DNA of 64,000 nucleotides from WHTI01 sp963756365 (GTDB lineage Bacteria > Actinomycetota > CADDZG01 > WHSQ01): contig CAVWNF010000003.1 in assembly GCA_963756365.1 (NCBI GenBank), positions 868,001 to 932,000 on the forward strand, written 5' to 3'. Below the pieces are notes generated by a model, which did no database searches, had not been told where the DNA came from, and saw nothing but the letters and a program-made list of their open reading frames with translations. Positions 27,472 to 36,393 of the stretch are shown here, one piece after another. Each line of letters starts with the position of its first letter. Position 1 is the first letter of the stretch. The translations under genes and the position numbers were made by a program.

Positions 27472-28806
27472 ATGACGCATACAGACGGCGGTAGAAGGAA
27501 GGTCCTCATACTGGGGGCCGCAGGGCGCGACTTCCATAATTTCAACCTCCGGTATAGGGACGACAAGGACACCGAGGTGGTGGCGTTCACGGCGACCCAG
27601 ATCCCGGGTATCGACGGACGGCGCTATCCGCCCGAGCTGGCGGGGCCCCTGTACCCAGAGGGGATCACTATCGAGCCGGAGGACGAGCTCGAACGGTTGA
27701 TCGCCGACCTCAACGTGGACGAGGTCACCTTCGCCTACTCGGACGTCAAACACGAGACGGTGATGCACCTTGCCTCCCGCGCTATCGCGGCAGGGGCCGA
27801 TTTCTCCCTCCTCGGCGCGGACGCGACGACGATCAGCTCCGACAAGCCGGTCGTCGCCGTGTGCGCTGTGCGGACCGGATCGGGCAAATCACAGACGACA
27901 CGCGCCGTGGCGGAGATCCTCAAAGCCGCGGGCAAGAAGGTCGCCGTGATCCGCCACCCGATGCCGTACGGGAACCTCGTCGCTCAGAAGGTGCAGCGGT
28001 TCGAGACCTACGAAGATCTCGAGAAGCACGACTGCACGATCGAAGAACGCGAGGAGTACGAACCTCACCTAGACAGGGGCTCGATCGTCTACGCAGGCGT
28101 GGATTACGGAGCCATCCTTGAGAGCGCGGAGAAGGAAGCGGACGTCATCATCTGGGACGGCGGGAACAACGACCTCCCCTTCTACGCGCCCGATGTGCAC
28201 ATCACCGTCGTCGACCCACTGAGGGTCGGTCACGAACTGAGTTATCACCCGGGCGAAGCCAACCTCCGTATGGCCGACGTGGTCGTGATCAACAAGCTCG
28301 ACTCGGCCGCCAAGGCTGACGTGGAAACCTTGAGGGCAACGATCGCGGAGGTGGCTCCGAACGCTGTCGTGGTCGACGCCGAATCCCCGGTGACCGTGGA
28401 CGACGGTGCCGACCTCAAGGGCAAGCGCGTTCTCGTCGTAGAAGACGGACCGACCCTGACCCACGGCGAGATGACCTATGGGGCAGGTGTCGTCGCTGCG
28501 AAACGAGCTGGCGCAGCCTCACTTGTAGATGCACGACCGTGGGCCACGGGCTCGATCAAAGATGTCTACGAGAAGTACCCACACATCGGTGAACTGCTTC
28601 CGGCGATGGGGTACTCGGCGCAGCAGCGGGAGGATCTCGCCGCCACGATCAATTCCTCCGATGCCGACGCGGTACTGATCGCGACGCCGATCGACCTCCG
28701 GAAGATCATCGACATCACTAAGCCCGCATATCGAGCGCGCTACGACCTGAAGGTCATATCCAGTCCAAGCCTCGAGGATGTCCTGACGGAGCGACTCGGT
28801 CTTTAG
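27472..28806 (+). CDS. cyclic 2,3-diphosphoglycerate synthetase-like GTPase (COG2403)
   Basis: A 444-residue protein with an N-terminal Rossmann part (VLILGAAGRDFHNFN) and a P-loop domain: CAVRTGSGKSQTTRAVAEIL (Walker A), IIWDGGNNDLPFY and VVINKLDSA (an NKLD-like guanine motif). The MPYGNLVAQ and CTIEEREEYEPH segments are typical of the archaeal cyclic 2,3-diphosphoglycerate synthetase family. Archaeal members make a thermoprotectant, but the widespread bacterial homologues have no proven reaction. TAGATT ends seven bases before ATG 27472. It converges with the TIGR00300 gene over four bases. Confidence 0.8.
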   Translation: MTHTDGGRRKVLILGAAGRDFHNFNLRYRDDKDTEVVAFTATQIPGIDGRRYPPELAGPLYPEGITIEPEDELERLIADLNVDEVTFAYSDVKHETVMHLASRAIAAGADFSLLGADATTISSDKPVVAVCAVRTGSGKSQTTRAVAEILKAAGKKVAVIRHPMPYGNLVAQKVQRFETYEDLEKHDCTIEEREEYEPHLDRGSIVYAGVDYGAILESAEKEADVIIWDGGNNDLPFYAPDVHITVVDPLRVGHELSYHPGEANLRMADVVVINKLDSAAKADVETLRATIAEVAPNAVVVDAESPVTVDDGADLKGKRVLVVEDGPTLTHGEMTYGAGVVAAKRAGAASLVDARPWATGSIKDVYEKYPHIGELLPAMGYSAQQREDLAATINSSDADAVLIATPIDLRKIIDITKPAYRARYDLKVISSPSLEDVLTERLGL

Positions 28807-30047
28807 CTCGATCGCTCGTTAGGAGCAAGATGTTCGGCGAGGCCTTGGATGAATAGTCCGACGTCGGTGATCACGCCCGTGGATTGCCACGAGCCACGGT
28901 CCATGAGTTTGGTCACGGTGGCCTGGTTGATGTCCACGCACACGAGCGGGACCGAGGCTGGTAGGCAGTTGCCCGTGGCGATCCCGTGCAGCATGGTCCC
29001 AACCACGATGCAGTACGAGATAGGTGCCTTCCCGTCGGCCCCCCAGATGATGTCTCGCAAGCGCGCCTGAACCTCGAGCATGTCTGACACGGTCTCTGGC
29101 AGAGGCCCGTCGTCCCTGACGCTGCCGCCGAAGAGATAGTCGAGTTCGCGAGTCACCAAGTGGTAGACGATCCCGTCGGAGAACAACCCTGCGTCGATCG
29201 CTGCCTTGAACGACCCGTGCCGACGAAGTTCGTTTATGGCGCGGATGTGGTGCTCGTGACCGTGCTCGGCGGCGGTGCCCTCGTGCAGGTAGACACCTAG
29301 TGAGGTGCCGTAGATGTTCGATTCGATGTCGTGGGCGGCAACCCCATTCCCAGCGAACAGAGCATCGACGTAGCCACCCTTGATGAGTGCGCATACATCT
29401 GGAGCGGCCCCGGTGTGGATCACTGCCGGGCCAGCGACCCAGAGGATCCGCCCGCCGTTCTCCTTGACCGCCCTCATCTGCTCGGCGATCTGCTCGACGA
29501 TCAGGGCCTTCGGCTTCTCGCTCGAAACGTCCGAGGACATGAACTCGAACCCCCCGGTCTCGCCGCGCGGCCGGTCAAGCGGAAGGACCCTGAGGCCGAA
29601 CCCCCGCATCACGATCTGCATGCCGACCTTCACGTCGGACATCGCAAGGGTTCTCACCCGGTCACCCTCGACCACCAATCCGCAATCCATCTCGGGGCGC
29701 TCGACGCGGACCCACTTGCTGCTGAGCCTGACCTCGGTGTCGAAGTTCGTAGTGGAGTAGAAGCCCGCGGGGAAGGCCCCGTCGACATCCGCTTCGACGA
29801 GCGTTGCATCCTCGACCTTCTCGGTGGTTGCCCCCTGCTGCGTGAGCGAGTCGATCAGAGCCTCGAGCGCGGCGTCATCTGCCGTGGTGACCTTGATCCG
29901 AGCCAGTGAGGTGTCCTCGTGATGCACCCCGATCGTCAACTCAAGGACCTCGTATTCGCCTCCGCGCTCGATGATCTCGTCGAACACCTGGGGAAGCGTG
30001 AGCGAGTCGATGATGTGGCCTTCGAGGATGACGTTCTCAGACGGCAT
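28803..30047 (-). CDS. TIGR00300 family protein (LOR/SDH domain, ornithine cyclodeaminase type)
   Basis: A 414-residue protein matching the TIGR00300/LOR-SDH family: N-terminal ILEGHIIDSLTLPQVFDEI, then LVVEGDRVRTLAMSDVKVGMQIV and the C-terminal nucleotide-binding half with GRILWVAGPAVIHTGAA, LFAGNGVAAHDIESNIYGTSLG and DINQATVTKLMDRG. Archaeal relatives are NAD-dependent ornithine cyclodeaminases, and the same module is the C-terminal part of cyanobacterial arginine dihydrolase; those precedents suggest arginine/ornithine to proline metabolism here. GGAGAGG precedes the ATG. It overlaps the upstream esterase gene by 11 bp, so the two share an operon. Confidence 0.83.
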   Translation of the reverse strand: MPSENVILEGHIIDSLTLPQVFDEIIERGGEYEVLELTIGVHHEDTSLARIKVTTADDAALEALIDSLTQQGATTEKVEDATLVEADVDGAFPAGFYSTTNFDTEVRLSSKWVRVERPEMDCGLVVEGDRVRTLAMSDVKVGMQIVMRGFGLRVLPLDRPRGETGGFEFMSSDVSSEKPKALIVEQIAEQMRAVKENGGRILWVAGPAVIHTGAAPDVCALIKGGYVDALFAGNGVAAHDIESNIYGTSLGVYLHEGTAAEHGHEHHIRAINELRRHGSFKAAIDAGLFSDGIVYHLVTRELDYLFGGSVRDDGPLPETVSDMLEVQARLRDIIWGADGKAPISYCIVVGTMLHGIATGNCLPASVPLVCVDINQATVTKLMDRGSWQSTGVITDVGLFIQGLAEHLAPNERSS

Positions 30048-30801
30048 GTGTTGACCTCTCCTTGATGAATCCGTGGGTGCGCTTCAGGACCTCGTCTCTA
30101 TCGTTGTCGAGTGTGATCACGTGGAACGAATCCTCCAGCCACACGAGTTCCTTATCCACGGACGCCACCTCGCCAAAGATGATGTCCGCGTTGTAGGGCT
30201 TGACGGTGTGGTCGTTGCGTCCGTGCATCACGAGGATAGGGAGGTCGATCTTGGGGAGTGCTCGTCTCACCTCGGCCAAGGTCTTAAGCATCTCGTGGGT
30301 AGACCTCGTCGGGAGGCGGTCATACGCGATCTCGCGTCCGGCGGGGTTGGCGATGTCATTGGCGATCCCCGGCAGGGACTTGACCACGAGCTTGATAACC
30401 GGTGCGAGGTGGCGACGTGGGTCGTCGGTGTCCACTATCCCCGCCAGGGTTACGAGCCCCTTTGCTCGCCCGGGATTCGCCGCGATGTAGTCCAGGGCCA
30501 GCGCTGCCCCGAAGGAAAGACCAACGATGAAGACCTCGTCGTGATCGCGGGCCAGGGTCTCGAAGGAGTCTGCGACCGTCTCCCTCCATTCGTTCCTCAA
30601 TCGTGGGTAGAGGTCCTGCCAGGTCGTCCCGTGCCCCGGGAGACGGGGAGCGAGCACTGCCATGCCGTGCGAGGCGAGATATTCGCCCACCGGCCTCACG
30701 CTCTGCGGGCTGCCTGTGTAGCCGTGGACCAGCAGGACCGCCGTAGGCCCCTCCCCGAGCGAGAACGCCTCGGCTCCCTCGATCACCTGCGGTTCAGTCA
30801 C
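30037..30801 (-). CDS. alpha/beta hydrolase (carboxylesterase/monoacylglycerol lipase type)
   Basis: A 254-residue serine hydrolase. LLVHGYTGSPQSVRPVGEYLASHGMAVLAPRLPGHGT gives the oxyanion loop; the nucleophile is Ser in GLSFGAALAL; the acid is Asp in MHGRNDHTVKP; the His is in EDSFHVITLDNDRDEV. This set is that of Geobacillus Est30-like carboxylesterases and bacterial monoacylglycerol lipases. GTG 30801 has GAGGAGG six bases upstream. The TIGR00300 gene starts inside its 3' end, so translation is coupled; a metabolic link is not obvious. Confidence 0.85.
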   Translation of the reverse strand: MTEPQVIEGAEAFSLGEGPTAVLLVHGYTGSPQSVRPVGEYLASHGMAVLAPRLPGHGTTWQDLYPRLRNEWRETVADSFETLARDHDEVFIVGLSFGAALALDYIAANPGRAKGLVTLAGIVDTDDPRRHLAPVIKLVVKSLPGIANDIANPAGREIAYDRLPTRSTHEMLKTLAEVRRALPKIDLPILVMHGRNDHTVKPYNADIIFGEVASVDKELVWLEDSFHVITLDNDRDEVLKRTHGFIKERSTHAV

Positions 30802-30998
30802 TGGGCCTCCTCGTCGCTTATGTCCGTTTTACCAACCGCCGGGTAACCTACGGGGCAGACATGCGTCCTACCGGCACCCGTAACTTGACTGGGCGGTCCG
30901 GCTCCACGATCTGGCTGGATTCTCTAACATGTGGCCGGGGGACGGTAACGGAATCACCAGGGAGTGTGTGCAGCACCGAGGGAGAGGGTCTGGTCTAG

Positions 30999-31727
30999 AT
31001 GGTCTATTGGCTGCTCAAGGGCATCCTTAAGCCGCTCATGCGCGCCATCTACAAGATCGAGGTGACCGGACTCGAGAACGTGCCCAAGAAGGGTTCGGCG
31101 ATCATCGCCGCCAACCACCTTTCCTTCCTCGACTCCTTCTTCATCCCCTTGGTCATCAAGCGCCGGAAGATGACCTATCTGGCGAAGGCTGACTACTTCA
31201 AATCGTGGAAGACGTCGTGGTTCTTCAAGTCGGTCGGCCAGATCTCGTGCGAGCGTGAGGGCGGCAAGAAATCGCAGCAGTCCCTCGAGATCGCGCTCGA
31301 GGTCCTCGACGAGGGCAAGTTGCTCGGCATCTACCCCGAAGGCACACGATCGCCGGACGGCCGGTTGCATCGAGGACGGACCGGCGTCGCTCGCCTCGCT
31401 CTCCAGGCCGGAGCTCCCGTTATCCCCGCTGGCTTGATCGGCACCGACCTGGTGCAGCCGAAGAACAAGAGGTTCCCGCGCCTGACCGGGCGGATCAAGG
31501 TCCAAGTGAACTTCGGTCCGCCACTCGATTTCGCGCGCCACGCTGGCGACGAGAAGGACCGTTTCGTTCTTCGTAGCGCGACCGACGAGATCGTCTACGA
31601 GATCATGCGGCTGTCGGGCCAGGAGTACGTCGACGAGTATGCGTCGAAGAAGGCCACTCTCCCGATGCCCGAATCAGTCAGGATCGTCGATGACATCGAT
31701 CTCTCGGAAGAGATCCTGGCGGGCTGA
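30999..31727 (+). CDS. plsC: 1-acyl-sn-glycerol-3-phosphate acyltransferase
   Basis: A 242-residue PlsC-family acyltransferase that would acylate lysophosphatidate at the inner membrane face. The motifs are NHLSFLDSFF (H-x4-D catalytic pair), LGIYPEGTRSPDGRLHRGRTGVARLAL (glycerol-phosphate binding) and VIPAGLIG. An N-terminal amphipathic stretch (YWLLKGILKPLMRAIYKI) would hold it to the membrane. AGGGAGAGGG lies upstream of ATG 30999 at somewhat long spacing. The 197 bp before it hold only a possible TTGACT -35 near 30885. Glycerol kinase lies convergently downstream, which fits glycerolipid synthesis. Confidence 0.85.
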   Translation: MVYWLLKGILKPLMRAIYKIEVTGLENVPKKGSAIIAANHLSFLDSFFIPLVIKRRKMTYLAKADYFKSWKTSWFFKSVGQISCEREGGKKSQQSLEIALEVLDEGKLLGIYPEGTRSPDGRLHRGRTGVARLALQAGAPVIPAGLIGTDLVQPKNKRFPRLTGRIKVQVNFGPPLDFARHAGDEKDRFVLRSATDEIVYEIMRLSGQEYVDEYASKKATLPMPESVRIVDDIDLSEEILAG

Positions 31728-31749
31728 GGATCTACTCTTCCTGTCTGCG

Positions 31750-33237
31750 CTACTTCTCTGCCCAGCTTGCTGAGCGTGAGCATGCATCTTTCCATCTTGA
31801 GTAAAGGCTGTCGGCTTGGTCTCGAGACATCGTCGGCTCGTACTCCGCCGCCGCGCTCCAACCTTCACCGATCTCGCTAGGCGAGGCCCACACCCCCTCG
31901 GCTAATCCGGCCAGGTATGCAGCTCCCAGGGCCGTTGTCTCCTGATCGCGGGGACGCCGAACCACGACGCCAAGTTGGTCGGCCTGGAACTGACACAGCA
32001 CGTCCATGACACTCGCCCCACCGTCGACGCGCAGTTCTTTAAGACCCGTGCCGGCGTCGAGGGTCATCGCTTCGACCACGTCCCTCGTTTGATAGGCCAT
32101 CGCTTCTACGACGGCCCTTGCGAGATGAGCCCGACCCGTGCCTTGCGTGATCCCGACCCACGCGCCGCGGGCGTACGGATCCCAGTGCGGAGCCCCGAGA
32201 CCGACGAAGGCGGGAACGAAGTACGAGCCGCCGGTGTCTTCGACGGACGCTGCGAGTGGACCGGTCTCGGCGGCGTTCGAGATGATCCCGATGCCGTCAC
32301 GCAACCACTGGATAGCAGCACCGGTGATGAAGATCGCGCCCTCTAGGGCGTAACGAACCCCGTCGCCCGCATCCCAGGCCGCGGTAGATAGGAGCCCGTT
32401 CTCGGAACGATGGACCTCGCTCCCGGTGTTCATCAGCACGAACGAACCGGTTCCGTAGGTGTTCTTTGCCATCCCTTTCTCGAAGCACGCCTGTCCGAAC
32501 AGCGCCGCCTGTTGATCCCCGGCCGCACCAGAGATCGGGATGGCCGGCCCGAGGAGAGAAGTGGTCCCCATGCGCCCGCTCGAAGGACCGATCGTGGGGA
32601 GCAGCGCGTCCGGGATGTTCAGGCGATCGAGGATCCACGGGTCCCAGTCTTGATCCTCGAGCGAATAGAGCATCGTCCGGGAGGCATTCGAGTGCTCGGT
32701 GACGTGGCTGCTGCCCTCGGTCAGATTCCAGATCAACCACGAGTCGATCGTCCCGAATGCAAGCTCACCCGCTTCTGCCTTGGAGCGGAGGCCGTCGATG
32801 TTCTCCAGGTACCAGATGAGCTTCGTCGCGGAGAAGTAGGGGTCGAGAACCAAGCCGGTGCGGTTCCGTAGTTCCTCCTCGATGCCCTCAGATCGCAACC
32901 GCTCGCAGATGGGGGCGCTTCTGCGGCACTGCCACACGATCGCCGGAGCAACGGGGACCCCCGTTGCCCTGTCCCACACGACCGTCGTCTCTCGCTGGTT
33001 CGTGATCCCGATGGCAGCCACGTCTCTGGGTTTGGCGCCCGCGTCGGCGATGGCGCTGGTTAACAGTGAGCGCGTGGTGTTCCAGATCTCGGCCGCATCG
33101 TGCTCGACCCAGCCCGGACGGGGGTAGTGCTGTCCGAATTCCGAATAGGAGCGCCCCTGAACGCGCGCCTCCGCGTTCACTGCGAACACCGTTATGCCCG
33201 TCGTCCCCGCATCGATCGACAAGATCAGATCTGGCAT
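31750..33237 (-). CDS. glpK: glycerol kinase
   Basis: A FGGY kinase of 495 aa that phosphorylates glycerol to sn-glycerol 3-phosphate. DAGTTGITVFAV (phosphate loop), TNQRETTVVWDRATGVPVAPAIVWQCRRS, TIDSWLIWNLTEG, NASRTMLYSL, GAAGDQQAALFGQ, KNTYGTGSFVLMNTG and RVDGGASVMDVLCQFQAD are diagnostic. The usual TDxTNAS is TEHSNAS here, a mild change. AGGAGG precedes ATG 33237. Glycerol uptake genes are absent; plsC lies convergently downstream. Confidence 0.93.
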   Translation of the reverse strand: MPDLILSIDAGTTGITVFAVNAEARVQGRSYSEFGQHYPRPGWVEHDAAEIWNTTRSLLTSAIADAGAKPRDVAAIGITNQRETTVVWDRATGVPVAPAIVWQCRRSAPICERLRSEGIEEELRNRTGLVLDPYFSATKLIWYLENIDGLRSKAEAGELAFGTIDSWLIWNLTEGSSHVTEHSNASRTMLYSLEDQDWDPWILDRLNIPDALLPTIGPSSGRMGTTSLLGPAIPISGAAGDQQAALFGQACFEKGMAKNTYGTGSFVLMNTGSEVHRSENGLLSTAAWDAGDGVRYALEGAIFITGAAIQWLRDGIGIISNAAETGPLAASVEDTGGSYFVPAFVGLGAPHWDPYARGAWVGITQGTGRAHLARAVVEAMAYQTRDVVEAMTLDAGTGLKELRVDGGASVMDVLCQFQADQLGVVVRRPRDQETTALGAAYLAGLAEGVWASPSEIGEGWSAAAEYEPTMSRDQADSLYSRWKDACSRSASWAEK

Positions 33238-33270
33238 CGAACCTCCTGGCGAGCAGCCATACTTACCTTC

Positions 33271-33684
33271 GTGCGATCACATCCGATCACGGACAAAGCT
33301 AGCCTGTCCGGGGTGCGGCGGCGGATACGTTCAGAGCTGAAGGACGCGGGCACGGACCCTTCGGCGTTGTTCGACTGCTTAGTCGCGGTCACGGAGGCCT
33401 GCTCCAACGCGCTGATGCACGGCGTGGATGACGATGGGCCATTGCCCGAGATCAGCTGGGACATCGCTCCGACGGAAGCGCGCTTCTTCGTACAGGATTA
33501 CGCCAGCCAGGAGTGGTCTATGGCCGCGCACCCGAGCGGGGGTCTGGCTGACCTCTCACCTGAGGCAGCAGAGGATCGGGTTGGGGGTTATGGACTCAAG
33601 ATCATGCGAGAGCTGATGGACGACGTCGATATCGTGGTCTCGTCCAGCGGTACCACCGTGAAGCTCGTCAAGCGCTTCGCCTGA
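33271..33684 (+). CDS. RsbW-like ATP-binding anti-sigma/HATPase protein
   Basis: A 137-residue GHKL ATPase-fold protein. The N box is EACSNALMHG; G2 is GGYGLKIMRELMDDVDI; the central DxGxG-like box is degenerate (VQDYASQEW). RsbW/SpoIIAB-type kinases bind sigma factors and phosphorylate antagonists; actinobacteria carry many orphans like this one. GTG 33271 is tentative: CATACT lies seven bases upstream and no ribosome site is seen. It diverges from glycerol kinase. It could be a target of the SpoIIE phosphatase pathway at 2416, but nothing proves a link. Confidence 0.75.
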   Translation: MRSHPITDKASLSGVRRRIRSELKDAGTDPSALFDCLVAVTEACSNALMHGVDDDGPLPEISWDIAPTEARFFVQDYASQEWSMAAHPSGGLADLSPEAAEDRVGGYGLKIMRELMDDVDIVVSSSGTTVKLVKRFA

Positions 33685-33685
33685 G

Positions 33686-34699
33686 TCAGCGGTCGCTGCG
33701 GACCAGGATCTCGGCGCTGATCCACCCCAAGCCGGAGATGCCGATCGCCTCGGCGGCCGCATGGCTGAGATCGAGTATCCGGTCCCCGACATAGGGGCCC
33801 CTGTCGTTGACCAGGACGACCACGGAACGTCCCTCGTGCGTCACGAGTAGGTACGAGGGGAGCGGAAGCTCCTTGCTCGCAGCCGTATAGAGGGAGCTGT
33901 CGAACACGTCGCCGTTGGCCGTGTAGTTCCCCTCGAATCCCGGCCCGTACCAGGAAGCGGTGCCCTCGAAGGAGACGCCGGTAGACACGAGCCCCGCGGG
34001 GATGTCTGCCGTTGGCCCAGTCGGCTGGAGCGCCGCGGCGAACGAGCCGGTCGGCGATACGCCACCGCTCGATGCAGCACTCCTGGCAGCCTCCTCAAGT
34101 GTTGCGATCTCGTTCTGGAGATCGTGGAGCATCTCCCGGCGCTCGGCGAGGTCGGCCTCGATCCGGGCGGTCACCACATCGAGACGACGGCTCCGTGCCA
34201 AGAGATCTCGTTTCCCGTCTTCGAGCGACGTCCGTGCTCGCAGGGCGCTCTCCAAGAGTGCGTGCGTTTCCTCGAGTGAGCGGGCGGCCTCATCCCCGGC
34301 CGCGGATGCGATCTTCGAGAACAACTCCATGTCCGAAAGATCTTGGGCCGAGAGCACGAGCGCTAGGTCTGCGGAGCGAGGACCCTGTTTGTAGACCTCG
34401 ATCGCGTCCTCCACGAAGGCATCTTGAGCAGCGAGGTAGGCGTCCTCGGCCTCTCTGCGCTCTGTTTCCGTGCGGACCACGCGTGCCGAGGTCGACTCGA
34501 TCTCGGACGCCAATCGGGTGCGCTGAGATCCCAGGCGGGCAAGACGTCCCTCAAGATGACTCACGCGATCGGCAACCTCTTGAGCGCGGGCCCGCACAGC
34601 GTCGAGATCGGTGGCCAGGGCGGGCCGCGATGACGAGGCGACCGCCCCGGTGCACGCGAGAGCGACGGCTATCAGGGCGCGTAGGTATCTCCGTTCCAT
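33686..34699 (-). CDS. secreted coiled-coil RlpA-like double-psi beta-barrel protein
   Basis: About 337 aa. A signal peptide (YLRALIAVALACTGAVASSSRPALA) leads to a long coiled coil (residues about 30-200: VADRVSHLEGRLARLGSQRTRLASEIES), a linker, and a C-terminal RlpA-like barrel: GTASWYGPGFEGNYTANGDVFDSSLYTAASKELPLPSYLLVTHEG, VVVLVNDRGPYVGDRILDLSHAAAEAIG. The Asp of NDRGPY is the catalytic residue of RlpA glycosidases that cut peptidoglycan. The coiled coil resembles the N-terminal part of PcsB/RipA-type hydrolases. AAGGAA precedes ATG 34699. Its stop is one base from the convergent HATPase stop. Confidence 0.82.
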   Translation of the reverse strand: MERRYLRALIAVALACTGAVASSSRPALATDLDAVRARAQEVADRVSHLEGRLARLGSQRTRLASEIESTSARVVRTETERREAEDAYLAAQDAFVEDAIEVYKQGPRSADLALVLSAQDLSDMELFSKIASAAGDEAARSLEETHALLESALRARTSLEDGKRDLLARSRRLDVVTARIEADLAERREMLHDLQNEIATLEEAARSAASSGGVSPTGSFAAALQPTGPTADIPAGLVSTGVSFEGTASWYGPGFEGNYTANGDVFDSSLYTAASKELPLPSYLLVTHEGRSVVVLVNDRGPYVGDRILDLSHAAAEAIGISGLGWISAEILVRSDR

Positions 34700-34813
34700 A
34701 CGTTTCCTTCGTCATGGATAGGGGCGAGATTGAGGCGCCGGTCCCGGTCAGGGATTATGGGGGGGCCGGGTATCACTGACACCGGCCATGACCTTATGAA
34801 CGAAGGGGGCAGG

Positions 34814-35842
34814 ATGCGGATCGGGATCCTCACCGGGGGTGGAGATTGCCCGGGGCTGAACGCGGTCATCCGGGCCATCGTCCGAAAGGGCGTGAATCAG
34901 TACGGCCACGCGATCGTCGGGTTCCGGGACGGTTGGCGAGGGGTGATCGAGGGTGATTCTCTCCCTCTGGGCGTCGAGAACACATCCGGCCTTCTCCACC
35001 GGGGTGGAACGATCCTCGGTTCGTCCCGCACCAACCCGTTCAAGGAAGCCGATGGGGTGTCCCGGGTTCGAGAGAGCCTGTCGGCAGACAACATCGACGC
35101 GCTGATCGCCATCGGCGGAGAAGACACGCTCGGGGCCGCGGAGAAGCTGCATGGAGAGGGTGTCAACGTGGTGGGCGTCCCGAAGACGATCGACAACGAT
35201 CTCAACGCTACGGATTTCACGTTCGGCTTCAACACCGCCGTTCAGATCTGCACCGACGCGATCGACCGGCTGCACACCACCGCCGAATCGCATAACCGGG
35301 TCCTCGTTGTCGAGGTGATGGGCAGACACGCCGGGTGGATCGCTACCTACAGCGGCATCGCTGGCGGCGCCGATGCGATCCTCGTGCCCGAGCGCCCGTT
35401 CGATCTTGACGAGGTCTGCGACCACATCCGTCATCGTCATCAGCGTGGACGTGCGTTCTCGATCGTCGTCGTCGCTGAAGGGGCCACGCCGAAGGATGGG
35501 GGATTGGTTGCGAACCAGGAAGAGAAGGACGCATTCGGACACGTCCGACTCGGGGGGATAGGGGTCGCCTTAGAGAGAGCGATCGAGGAGAAGACAGGTT
35601 TCGAGACGAGGGTCACGATCCTCGGGCACATCCAGCGGGGTGGGACGCCGACGGCGTTCGACAGGGTCCTCGCCACCCGGTTCGGGATCGCTGCCATCGA
35701 CGCCGCGACCGAAGGTGACTACGGCGTGATGGTGGCCCTGAGGGGCACCGAGATCGTCCGGGTCACGTTGTCCGAGGCTGTGGGCACGCTCAAAACCCTC
35801 GATCCGAGCCTCTACGACACCGCCGAGGTGTTCTTCGGGTAG
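34814..35842 (+). CDS. pfp: 6-phosphofructokinase, PPi-dependent type predicted
   Basis: A 342-residue PFKA-family enzyme (fructose 6-phosphate to fructose 1,6-bisphosphate). LTGGGDCPGLNAVIRAIV, IAIGGEDTLGAAEKL, VPKTIDNDL, EVMGRHAGWIA and GHIQRGGTPTAFDR are all present. The Asp in GGEDT together with the Lys in PKTIDND is the residue pair seen in pyrophosphate-dependent enzymes such as that of Amycolatopsis methanolica; ATP-dependent ones have Gly at the first position. GAAGGGGG precedes ATG 34814; in-frame ATGs farther upstream would add a non-family extension. An RsbW-like gene follows. Confidence 0.9.
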   Translation: MRIGILTGGGDCPGLNAVIRAIVRKGVNQYGHAIVGFRDGWRGVIEGDSLPLGVENTSGLLHRGGTILGSSRTNPFKEADGVSRVRESLSADNIDALIAIGGEDTLGAAEKLHGEGVNVVGVPKTIDNDLNATDFTFGFNTAVQICTDAIDRLHTTAESHNRVLVVEVMGRHAGWIATYSGIAGGADAILVPERPFDLDEVCDHIRHRHQRGRAFSIVVVAEGATPKDGGLVANQEEKDAFGHVRLGGIGVALERAIEEKTGFETRVTILGHIQRGGTPTAFDRVLATRFGIAAIDAATEGDYGVMVALRGTEIVRVTLSEAVGTLKTLDPSLYDTAEVFFG

Positions 35843-35879
35843 GGGTTTCTCGGCCTCACCGCGGGGGAACCATCACGGC

Positions 35880-36365
35880 ATGGAACTGCGATTCACCCTT
35901 TCGTTGCCGCGCGACGAGGCCTCGGTCCCGTTCGTGCGCCATATGTGCCGGACCGCCTTGGAGCAACTCGAGGTGGCGGACAACTGCACCTCTGATATCG
36001 AGGTGGCGGTGTCTGAGGCTGCCACGAACGTGCTCCGCCATGCCGCCGAGCACGACGAGGAATACGAGGTGCAGATCCGGGTCGACGAGAACGAATGCGA
36101 GATCAGCATCGTCGACACGGGGGGCGATTTCGAGCACGAGGCCCTGTCCAAGGACCTCGTCGGGTCGTCGGCGGAGAGCGGCCGAGGAGTGTTCCTCATG
36201 AGGCATCTCGTGGACGACCTCCACTTCAACTCGGACCCCGATTCCGGGACCGTCGTCAGGCTTCGGAAGTCTCTCGAGTTGAGGGATGGATCGTCGACTG
36301 GGCTGCTCGCGCGTGCGCGAGCCCAGTCCACTCCCTCGTCGGCCCCCGCGACGGCCGACGGCTAA
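35880..36365 (+). CDS. second RsbW-like ATP-binding protein
   Basis: A 161-residue GHKL ATPase-fold protein with the N box EAATNVLRHA, the G1 box IVDTGGDFE (DTGG), and the G2 loop GRGVFLMRHLVDDLHF. It is a better-preserved anti-sigma kinase candidate than the one at 33271. The last 25 residues are Ala/Ser/Pro-rich and disordered. GGGGGA lies upstream of ATG 35880. It stands between the phosphofructokinase and thiO genes, with no sigma factor or antagonist beside it. Confidence 0.8.
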   Translation: MELRFTLSLPRDEASVPFVRHMCRTALEQLEVADNCTSDIEVAVSEAATNVLRHAAEHDEEYEVQIRVDENECEISIVDTGGDFEHEALSKDLVGSSAESGRGVFLMRHLVDDLHFNSDPDSGTVVRLRKSLELRDGSSTGLLARARAQSTPSSAPATADG

Positions 36366-36393
36366 GGGGCTCACGCTCTCTATACTCGGTGGC

